Origin: CAAGNP01 sp045603545
GTDB lineage: Bacteria; Bacteroidota; Bacteroidia; Bacteroidales; UBA932
Reading direction: 5' to 3'
NCBI GenBank assembly: GCA_045603545.1
Contig: JAZUMG010000009.1
Location: 1 to 12,483, forward strand
Length of the DNA: 12,483 bases
Under the pieces are notes generated by a model. It made no database searches and was not told the origin of the DNA. It saw nothing but the letters and a program-made list of their open reading frames with translations. Positions within the stretch are counted from its first letter, which is position 1, and every line of letters begins with the position of its first letter. Below are positions 1 through 6,580 of the stretch, one piece after another. A program made the translations under genes and the position numbers.

Positions 1-1187
1 CCGAAAAAGGGGCCTCTGCCCATCTGCAGGTAGGGGATGTGGATGTTTTTAGGGGGTTCCATCTCAAAAGTGGTGTGGTGGGGGATTATACTGTGAGGCT
101 CGGTCAGGGCTTGTTGGTTTGGAACTCCTTCTCCCTCTCCGGGATGGGGGATCCCTCTTCGATGCTCAAACTTGGAGGCGGAGTTCACCCCTATACGGCA
201 TCTTCCCCCCAGGAGGCTTTTCGAGGGGTGGGGGCAACACTGCTCTTCTCCGACAAATGGGAGCTCTCCCTTTTCTATTCTGAACAAGGTGAAAATGTGG
301 CTGGGGGCTCCCTGGGGTTCAGTGGTGAGAGATGGAGGGTCGGAATCAATGGGGCTGCGTGGAGAGGGGATATGTGGAGTGGTGGTGTGAGTGCTGATGG
401 ACTCTGGTCCATAGGGAGATACAGAGTTTTTTCGGAGGTGGCAATAGATTCAGATGGGGACGGGGCTGCTCTGATTGGGGCAGTTCTCCCATTCTCATCA
501 TCCTTTGAGTGCTCAGCCCTGGCAAGGTGGTACTCCCCTGAATACTCGGCGCAATATGGAGGAGCCTTTTCATCCATCTCCACCTGCAAGGATCAGGTGG
601 GAGGTGCAGTCAATATCCACTGGACACCGCTGTGGAACCTTCTGCTGAGGGGTTATATGGATGTCGTTTACTACCCAGCCCCAAGGTGGGGGGTAAAGGG
701 GCCCTCCTTTGAGGTGGAGTCCTCCTTTGAAGGGGAATGGACCAAGGGGGCGAGCAAAGTGTTGCTCCGATGGAGATACAGATTCTATGGTTATGAGGGG
801 AGGCATCAGCAGGGTGTCAGACTTCACTACAGCTATCGCCCTGCATCAGGATTTTATACCGCGGTGCGTGGAGAAGTGGTGTGGAACAACCTCTCCCCAT
901 CTTCCACTTTGGCGCCGGGTGTTGCATTCTATGTGGAGTGCGGATATGTGCCGCTACGCAAGAGGTGGGAGGCTGCAATAAGGGGGACACTCTACCATAT
1001 CGACAAATGGGAGAACAGGATATATTTCTATGAGAGGGACCTCCCTCAGAGCTTCTCGGTCCCGGCCCTATACAGGAGGGGATGGGATCTGTATGGCTAT
1101 ATAAAATATGCCCCACTCTCTCGAGTAGGGCTATATCTTAAGGTCTCCAGAAAGGTGTTGAAGGGGCAGATTAATTTGACTTTTTAA
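1..1187 (+). CDS. Outer-membrane beta-barrel protein, C-terminal part (ComEA-related helix-hairpin-helix family, probable)
   Basis: The frame is open to the left edge, so this is the 3' part of a longer gene; a GTG at 39 is in frame but not a credible start because coding continues upstream of it. The visible ~395 residues alternate aromatic/hydrophobic and polar residues, have many Gly, Trp and Tyr, and end in INLTF, a C-terminal Phe strand typical of outer-membrane barrels. The segment GDYTVRLGQGLLVW, followed by a region with PYTASS and FRGVGATLLF, resembles the C-terminal half of Bacteroidota proteins that carry ComEA-like helix-hairpin-helix repeats at the N-terminus (full length about 650-700 aa). 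That N-terminal part would lie outside the window, so the family call rests on recall of this conserved block. The role is unknown; DNA uptake or surface function is only inferred from the ComEA link. The stop overlaps the convergent transglycosylase gene by 17 bases. Confidence 0.65.
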   Translation, partial: EKGASAHLQVGDVDVFRGFHLKSGVVGDYTVRLGQGLLVWNSFSLSGMGDPSSMLKLGGGVHPYTASSPQEAFRGVGATLLFSDKWELSLFYSEQGENVAGGSLGFSGERWRVGINGAAWRGDMWSGGVSADGLWSIGRYRVFSEVAIDSDGDGAALIGAVLPFSSSFECSALARWYSPEYSAQYGGAFSSISTCKDQVGGAVNIHWTPLWNLLLRGYMDVVYYPAPRWGVKGPSFEVESSFEGEWTKGASKVLLRWRYRFYGYEGRHQQGVRLHYSYRPASGFYTAVRGEVVWNNLSPSSTLAPGVAFYVECGYVPLRKRWEAAIRGTLYHIDKWENRIYFYERDLPQSFSVPALYRRGWDLYGYIKYAPLSRVGLYLKVSRKVLKGQINLTF

Positions 1188-2916
1188 TCTTCAGTTTCAT
1201 CCCCGGATAGATTTTGGCACCCGATTTCATCCCGTTGAGGTCCATGATGTTCTGGGCACTCACACCCGGGAATTTTTTGGCAATGTCCCAAAGGTTGTCT
1301 CCGGATTTGACTGTGTAGATAACATAGCCGCCGGATGTGGTGGTTTTGGGTTTGGATGTGCTGCTGCCCGATGATTTTGATGAGGCAACAGGGCCGCCAC
1401 CTTTATATATAACGAGTCTCTGGCCGACACGGATGTTGGTCTTGACACCATTCCATCTCTGGATATCCCTCACTTTTACACCATATTTGATAGCGATGTG
1501 GCTGAGTGTCTCTCCACTTTTTACCTTGTGGGTTATCCTCTGTGAGTTGGTTGAACCGCTCTCTTTGATTTTCTTGAGGGTGGCAGGGCTAAAATATACA
1601 GAGTCTCTGTATTTGTAGATTGAGTCTTCGTATTGTACAAATTTTCCTGTGTAGTTATATGGAATGCGGAGTACATATTCCCTCTCCACACCAGGAACGA
1701 TATCGTGAAGGTATTGGGGGTTCAGGTCGCGCAACTGCTGTTTTGAGAGACCTGTGTAGTGCTCAACCTGTTCGAAGTGGAGCATTTTGTTCACTTTGAT
1801 TGTATCTGTGTGAACAGGCATATTGACAGGTATAGGGGTGAGCTGATGCTCCTGGTAATAATTCAGCATATAGAGTGCAGCTATGAAAGATGGGATATAT
1901 CCTCTGGTCTCCCTTGGGAGGAATGGATATACATCCCAGATCTCTTTGGATCCGCCGCACCTTCTGATTGCTTTGTTTACATTTCCTGCGCCGCAGTTAT
2001 ATGATGCAATGGCGAGTGGCCAGCTGCCGAACATCCTGTATGCATCCTGCAGGTAGCGTGCCGCTGCATGGCAAGATTTGAACGGATCAAGGCGCTCATC
2101 CACATATGAGTTTATGAGGAGATTGTATCTTATGGCTGTGCCGTACATAAACTGCCACATACCTTTTGCCTTTACCCTTGATACCGCCCTTGGATTGAGT
2201 GCAGATTCGATGATTGCCATCGCTTTGAGTTCCAGTGGGAGTTGGTACTGGTCCAGAATCTCCTCAATGATAGGCATGTAGTATCTGCACAGACCGAGCA
2301 TGGTTTCTGACTGTTTTGATATGCGCTCGGTGTATGTGATGATGTAGTTTCTGATGATGCTGTTGTAAGGGACGGAGATGAAGGAGTTCATCTTCTGAAG
2401 TCTCTCGATATATACAGAGTCTGGGATGTTTGAGAGGAGGACAGCTGTGTCGAGGTCCACATTCTTCTCCAGATTCTCGAGAAGTTCCATGTTTTTCTGG
2501 TGGTACCAGATGCTCATAAGGGAGTCGGTGTCCTCCAGTGTCAGGGAGTCACTCGGCACATAGTCTGGGACCAAATCCAATGACCCTTCATTGAGGGTAT
2601 CTGAAGAGGTGACCAGTTCGTAGTCTGTAATCTCCATCCTGAGGGTATCTATAAGTCTCAGAAGGGAGTCATTGGCTGCATACAGACTGTCTCTCTGCTT
2701 GAGCAGGTTAGGTCGTCTCTCCTCTTTTGGGGGGAATATCTTTTTGAAAAAATCGTCGGCCTTCTTCTCCTTCTGTACTTTTTGTGTTTCAGATACAGTC
2801 ACTGCATCTGTCTCGGAAACTGCGACAGTTGAGGTGTCTGCATTTGCTATATTCTGGGCAAACGAGGCGGATGTCAGTAATGAAAGGGACAGTAAACTGA
2901 TAATTAGTCTTTTCAT
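1171..2916 (-). CDS. mltD: Membrane-bound-type lytic murein transglycosylase with two LysM domains (MltD-like)
   Basis: A 581-aa exported peptidoglycan-cleaving enzyme. Residues 1-21 form a signal peptide (basic MKR, hydrophobic core, ASFAQ cleavage region) without a lipobox Cys. Residues ~45-200 are a charged, Asp/Ser/Leu-rich helical region. The SLT catalytic domain spans ~205-345: the catalytic Glu is most likely E237 in AIIESALNP, followed by the family motifs KGMWQFM, ASYNCGAGNV and PRETRGYIP. Two LysM domains lie at ~461-504 and ~531-578 (KVKSGETLSHIA and TVKSGDNLWDIA) and should bind glycan strands. The enzyme is expected to cut the MurNAc-GlcNAc bond to a 1,6-anhydro product in the periplasm. 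The ATG at 2916 fits because the signal peptide begins there. It is the last gene of the parA-parB-DUF5683 unit, 8 bases after the DUF5683 stop, so it is probably co-transcribed. The family is clear; the exact Mlt subtype is less certain. Confidence 0.9.
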   Translation of the reverse strand: MKRLIISLLSLSLLTSASFAQNIANADTSTVAVSETDAVTVSETQKVQKEKKADDFFKKIFPPKEERRPNLLKQRDSLYAANDSLLRLIDTLRMEITDYELVTSSDTLNEGSLDLVPDYVPSDSLTLEDTDSLMSIWYHQKNMELLENLEKNVDLDTAVLLSNIPDSVYIERLQKMNSFISVPYNSIIRNYIITYTERISKQSETMLGLCRYYMPIIEEILDQYQLPLELKAMAIIESALNPRAVSRVKAKGMWQFMYGTAIRYNLLINSYVDERLDPFKSCHAAARYLQDAYRMFGSWPLAIASYNCGAGNVNKAIRRCGGSKEIWDVYPFLPRETRGYIPSFIAALYMLNYYQEHQLTPIPVNMPVHTDTIKVNKMLHFEQVEHYTGLSKQQLRDLNPQYLHDIVPGVEREYVLRIPYNYTGKFVQYEDSIYKYRDSVYFSPATLKKIKESGSTNSQRITHKVKSGETLSHIAIKYGVKVRDIQRWNGVKTNIRVGQRLVIYKGGGPVASSKSSGSSTSKPKTTTSGGYVIYTVKSGDNLWDIAKKFPGVSAQNIMDLNGMKSGAKIYPGMKLKIKKSN

Positions 2917-2924
2917 ATAAAATG

Positions 2925-3860
2925 TCAGAATGATAAATTTAATTGCAAACCGAAAGAGTTCTGCTGTCTTAAGGTTATATTTTGGTTTTGGTTTGGTGTT
3001 TCAAGTGGAGTGATGACCGTAGGGGATATGTCCATTGAGAGGTCATCTGTGATTTCGAAGTTGTGCATGGTGGCGAACACATTGGCATCTATGACCTGAA
3101 GCAGGTAGACAGCCACTGTGGCCAGTATGGAGTAGTCCCTCATACGTCTGTATGTGTCCCTGTAGTGGTTGAGGTTGCTTACAGATGTGCTCCCTGTGTA
3201 CCCTCCATTGGGATCAGATGCCTGGATGCTCAGCTCCTTGTATCTTTTATATTGTTTTCCGTTGTAGTTCCATGCATAACCGGCTACAGCCAGACCTGTG
3301 TACCATATGGGGATGTGCCAGTAGTCCTTATTGTATATCTGCCCCAAACCAGGAAGGAGGACAGAGTATAGTGTGGCCCTTGTGGGGTCGGGGTCCTGAT
3401 ATGAGTCGTAATTGCTCACTCCATCAAGAAGTGATCCCCAGTACACAAGTGCTGCCCCTGCGAAAAGGATGGTACTGTAGGTCTTGTGTGATGGATTGCC
3501 TGTTTTCTTGTACTGGGAGAGGAAATATCCACCTCCAGCGGCCATACCTCCGATTCCGAGGTAGACAATGGGGAGTTTCCAGTAATCTTTATTGTATATC
3601 TGTGCTGTGCCTGGAAGGACTATGGAGCCTCCGAACATCCAGCTCATTTTGATGGTGTCTTTGTGGGCAAGGCCACGAAAATAGTCTTTTGCAGAGAATA
3701 TCTGTGTCGCAGAAATGGTGTCGTTCTCCGAAGATGCGGTACTGTTGCCGAAAAGGCCACCCATACCGCCATTGTCTTCACCCATTCCAAAATTGAACTG
3801 GGCGTAGCCTGAAACGGTAGATATGAGCAACAGTATGGATAGGACAATTATTCTTCGCAC
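2925..3860 (-). CDS. DUF5683-family membrane protein with internal duplication
   Basis: A 311-aa protein of unknown function. It starts with a signal peptide (MRRIIVLSILLLIS, cleavage near GYAQ). Two copies of one motif are visible: IVLPGTAQIYNKDYWKLPI near residues 80-98 and a second copy near 168-186 (LLPGLGQIYNKDYWHIPIW), each followed by a hydrophobic, probably membrane-embedded stretch and a basic QYKK/QYKR segment. A further hydrophobic helix lies around 243-257. The last residues (GLQLNLSF) look like a beta strand with terminal Phe. I recognise the PG-GQIYNKDYW motif as that of DUF5683, which in Bacteroidota commonly follows parB; no biochemical role is known to me. The start is 5 bases after the parB stop and the gene lies 8 bases before the transglycosylase, so it is part of one operon. 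An envelope role linked to cell growth or division is inference from position only. Confidence 0.8.
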   Translation of the reverse strand: MRRIIVLSILLLISTVSGYAQFNFGMGEDNGGMGGLFGNSTASSENDTISATQIFSAKDYFRGLAHKDTIKMSWMFGGSIVLPGTAQIYNKDYWKLPIVYLGIGGMAAGGGYFLSQYKKTGNPSHKTYSTILFAGAALVYWGSLLDGVSNYDSYQDPDPTRATLYSVLLPGLGQIYNKDYWHIPIWYTGLAVAGYAWNYNGKQYKRYKELSIQASDPNGGYTGSTSVSNLNHYRDTYRRMRDYSILATVAVYLLQVIDANVFATMHNFEITDDLSMDISPTVITPLETPNQNQNITLRQQNSFGLQLNLSF

Positions 3861-3865
3861 GGCCT

Positions 3866-4774
3866 CTATTGTTGTTTGATTCCCTCCAGATCTTTCAGGA
3901 ATGATTCCACCTCCTGGTCGTTTGCAAATTGAATGGTTATGCTCCCTTTTCCTGAGTCTGCCCTTTTGAGGCTTATGTGATTATTGAAATATCTGCCGAC
4001 AATCTCCAGAACCCTGTAGTATGGGTCTGGCAGATTTACAGGTTTGTCCTCCTTGACAGCTTTGGGCTCAAGAAGAGCTTTTGCCTTCTGCTCAGCCTGT
4101 CTTACCGACAGATCGTTCTTTATGATCATGTCGCATAGTTTGACCTGCAGAGTCACATCTTCAAGTGAGAGGATGCATTTGGCATGCCCCATTGAGATTT
4201 TACCTTCTCTCAGGGCGATCTGAACCACTGCCGGAAGTTTGAGCAGACGGAGATAGTTGGTGACTGTGGCCCTTTTTTTCCCGACCCTTTCTGCCATTGC
4301 CTCCTGAGTGAGATTGCACTCCTCGATAAGTCTCTGGAAACTCAATGCCACCTCGATGGAGTCGAGGTTCTCCCTCTGGATGTTCTCTACGATAGCCATC
4401 TCGAGCATCCCCTGGTCATCAGCTTTTCTTATGTATGCAGGGATATGGGTAAGACCAGCTATTTTGGCTGCCCTGAATCTGCGTTCGCCACTTATGATCT
4501 GGTACTTGCCGTTCTCAATACCCCTTACGGTTATGGGTTGGATAAGACCGAGTTGTTTGATGGAGTCCGCCAGAGCTTCAAGTGCCTCCTCTTCAAAAAC
4601 TGTACGGGGCTGGTATGGATTGACTGTAATGTCGTCCAATGGGATCTCAGATATAGATACTGGGCTGGATGTTGGGCCCGGTATAGTCACTGGGGGTGTG
4701 TGCGGTTCGAATTTCCCTTCATAACCTGATATGAGGGCACCGAGACCTTTTCCTAATGCTGATTTTTTAGCCAT
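3866..4774 (-). CDS. parB: Chromosome-partitioning protein ParB (Spo0J family)
   Basis: A 302-aa ParB-type CTPase clamp that binds parS sites and works with ParA in chromosome segregation. The basic N-terminus KKSALGKGLGALI is the ParA-interacting start typical of chromosomal ParB. The N-terminal ParB/Srx domain has NPYQPR (52-57) and the CTP-binding motif GERRFRA (96-102), then ENIQRENL (130-137). A helix-turn-helix follows (LTQEAMAERVGKKRATVTNY, ~155-174), with GKISMGHAKCILSL after it. The C-terminal ~50 residues form the dimerisation part. Length is usual for the family and all key motifs are intact. It lies 6 bases downstream of parA and 5 upstream of the DUF5683 gene. I saw no parS-like palindrome in the window. 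Confidence 0.97.
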   Translation of the reverse strand: MAKKSALGKGLGALISGYEGKFEPHTPPVTIPGPTSSPVSISEIPLDDITVNPYQPRTVFEEEALEALADSIKQLGLIQPITVRGIENGKYQIISGERRFRAAKIAGLTHIPAYIRKADDQGMLEMAIVENIQRENLDSIEVALSFQRLIEECNLTQEAMAERVGKKRATVTNYLRLLKLPAVVQIALREGKISMGHAKCILSLEDVTLQVKLCDMIIKNDLSVRQAEQKAKALLEPKAVKEDKPVNLPDPYYRVLEIVGRYFNNHISLKRADSGKGSITIQFANDQEVESFLKDLEGIKQQ

Positions 4775-4780
4775 AGTATC

Positions 4781-5548
4781 TTATGAGTTCTTTTTTATAA
4801 TTTCTTTTGCCAAATTCAGATAGTTGTTGGAGCCTGGTGATACTGCATCGTAAAGGATGGCAGGTTTTCCGTGCGATGGAGCCTCGCTCAATCTGACATT
4901 TCTCTGGATAAGGGTGTTGAATACCATCTCTCCGAAGTGTTGCCTTACCTCTTCCACCACCTGGTTTGCCAGACGGAGACGTCCGTCAAACATGGTGAGG
5001 AGAAATCCTTCGATTGTAAGTGCAGGGTTGAGTTTGTTCTGTACCAACTTGATGGTGTTTAGGAGTTTGCCAAGACCTTCAAGGGCGAAATATTCGCATT
5101 GGACTGGGATGATTACAGAATCAGCCGCTGTGAGGGAATTGACTGTGATAAGGCCCAAAGATGGAGAGCAGTCTATGATGATGTATTCATACTTGTCGAT
5201 AACCTTCTGCAGTGCGTTCTTGAAAACATTTTCGCGGTTTTCGATGGAGAGCATCTCTATCTCTGCACCCACCAGATTGATGTGTGATGGGACAAGCTTA
5301 AGATCTGCAATCTCTGTGTCAAGTGTCACCTCTTCAAATGTTCTGTCTCCAATCAGCACCTCATAGAGTGTCCTGGTAGAGTCTGTGTCGGGGTCAAAAT
5401 TTAGTCCCGATGTCGCATTTGCCTGAGGGTCAGCGTCGATAAGGAGTGTCTTTTTCTCCATTACTGCCAATGATGCTGCCAAGTTGATTGCAGTGGTGGT
5501 CTTGCCTACTCCACCTTTCTGGTTTGCGATTGCTATTACTTTTCCCAT
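4781..5548 (-). CDS. parA: Chromosome-partitioning ATPase ParA (Soj family)
   Basis: A 255-aa deviant-Walker ATPase that binds DNA as an ATP dimer and drives movement of ParB-parS complexes. The deviant Walker A is KGGVGKTTT (11-19, with the signature Lys at 11), Walker A' is LIDADPQANAT (36-46), and Walker B is YIIIDCSPSLG in mid-protein. The stretch PVQCEYFALEGLGKL is typical of Soj/ParA. Length matches chromosomal ParA without the N-terminal HTH of plasmid-type ParA. The ATG at 5548 places MGKVIAIANQ directly before the P-loop, the usual arrangement. First gene of the minus-strand operon, divergent from the lipid kinase. Confidence 0.97.
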   Translation of the reverse strand: MGKVIAIANQKGGVGKTTTAINLAASLAVMEKKTLLIDADPQANATSGLNFDPDTDSTRTLYEVLIGDRTFEEVTLDTEIADLKLVPSHINLVGAEIEMLSIENRENVFKNALQKVIDKYEYIIIDCSPSLGLITVNSLTAADSVIIPVQCEYFALEGLGKLLNTIKLVQNKLNPALTIEGFLLTMFDGRLRLANQVVEEVRQHFGEMVFNTLIQRNVRLSEAPSHGKPAILYDAVSPGSNNYLNLAKEIIKKNS

Positions 5549-5574
5549 AATCGATATTATTCTCCAATAACGAG

Positions 5575-5582
5575 CAAATTTA
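5575..5582 (-). promoter_or_regulatory. Possible -7 box for the parA operon
   Basis: The minus strand reads TAAATTTG here, matching the Bacteroidota -7 consensus TAnnTTTG, about 27 bases upstream of the parA ATG. No clear TTTG -33 box lies at the right spacing, so support is weak. Confidence 0.4.
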
Positions 5583-5589
5583 CAAAATC

Positions 5590-5621
5590 TTTTTATCTGC
5601 GCGATATTTATGTTAGATTTG
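5590..5621 (+). promoter_or_regulatory. Probable promoter of the lipid kinase gene
   Basis: TAGATTTG at 5614-5621 matches the Bacteroidota -7 consensus TAnnTTTG. A T-run at 5590-5595 sits where the -33 TTTG box is expected, so that half is imperfect. The start codon follows 26 bases after the -7 box, implying a short leader. Confidence 0.5.
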
Positions 5622-5646
5622 TCCCATATTTCTAAACTTATTTACG

Positions 5647-6576
5647 ATGAGTAATCCAAAGTGGATGGTGATAGCCAATCCGAAGGCTGGAAAAAATAAG
5701 GTATTGGAGGAGTGGCATCTGATAGATAGTGCCCTCAAGGGGGCAGGAGTGGAGTTTGATTCGGTATTCTCCAAGAGCAAGTACCACTCTATAGAGCTGG
5801 CTGTAAAGGCAGTAAGGGATGGTTACAGGAATATAATAGCGGTGGGTGGCGATGGTACCATTCACGAGGTGGTCAATGGAATATTTCTCCAGAAAGAGGT
5901 TCCTACCGATGATATCAGATTGGGGGTTATTCCTGCAGGTTCCGGTAATGATTGGGTGAAGATGTATGGAATACCTGCAGACTATGTCAAGTGTGCTGAG
6001 ATAATTGCAGCAGGTAAGGTGGTGAAGCAGGATATTTTCCGTGTGGATGTAGTGGAGTCTAAAGTCAAGCAGAGCAGATTTATGATTAACGGTTCGGGGG
6101 TCGGGTTGGATGCGATCATCTGTCGTGAGTGCAATGCTATGAAAGAGAAGGGTCAGAGCGGAAAGTGGATATATGTCAAAGCTGCTGCAAAATCATTTCT
6201 GAAGATGAGCCCGAAACTGTTCCGCGTGGAGGTGGATGGGGAGATTTTCTTCGAGGGTAAGGCACTCTCGGTGGCATTGGCCAACGGTATCTACAGTGGC
6301 GGCGGCATGATCCAGGCTCCGGATGCTGTAATGGATGACGGGGTGGTCAATGTTACTGTTATCGGCGATATGTCCAGACCCAAAATTCTGGTCCGTTTCA
6401 AGGAACTTTTCTCAGGAAGAATCTACCAGATTCCCGATATTTACCATACAATGGGCAAGAGTGTCAGAATCTTTATCGAAGGGGATGAGTTTCCAGTGGA
6501 GGTGGATGGAGAGGTTGTCGGGGGGACACCTGTAGAACTTACAGTATTGCCTAATGCACTCAGTATAGTCTGCTGA
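5647..6576 (+). CDS. Diacylglycerol/sphingosine-type lipid kinase (YegS/BmrU family)
   Basis: A 309-aa cytosolic lipid kinase of the DAGK catalytic superfamily. Motifs are ANPKAGKNK (10-18), the nucleotide-binding GGDGT (67-71, in AVGGDGTIHEVVNGI), and IPAGSGNDW (95-103), where family members carry the GTGNDxA motif. The C-terminal beta-sandwich includes NGIYSGGGMIQAPDAVMDDG and the late motif VEVDGE, both typical. Length is usual (290-320 aa). It should phosphorylate a lipid hydroxyl with ATP; diacylglycerol is the default guess, but Bacteroidota also make sphingolipids, so a sphingoid base is possible and the sequence does not decide. The ATG at 5647 is chosen because MSNPKWMVIANP is the normal start. 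It is divergent from parA and its stop lies 4 bases from that of convergent priA; no terminator hairpin is visible between them. Confidence 0.92.
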   Translation: MSNPKWMVIANPKAGKNKVLEEWHLIDSALKGAGVEFDSVFSKSKYHSIELAVKAVRDGYRNIIAVGGDGTIHEVVNGIFLQKEVPTDDIRLGVIPAGSGNDWVKMYGIPADYVKCAEIIAAGKVVKQDIFRVDVVESKVKQSRFMINGSGVGLDAIICRECNAMKEKGQSGKWIYVKAAAKSFLKMSPKLFRVEVDGEIFFEGKALSVALANGIYSGGGMIQAPDAVMDDGVVNVTVIGDMSRPKILVRFKELFSGRIYQIPDIYHTMGKSVRIFIEGDEFPVEVDGEVVGGTPVELTVLPNALSIVC

Positions 6577-6580
6577 GTGT

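Noticed and set aside
3185..3652. 155-aa plus-strand open frame inside the DUF5683 gene
   Set aside because: Shadow of a well-supported minus-strand gene, with Cys-, Trp- and Ser-rich composition and no family features.
3866..5646. parS site near parAB
   Set aside because: I looked for a GTTCCACGTGGAAC- or GTTTCACGTGAAAC-like palindrome in and around the genes and found none.
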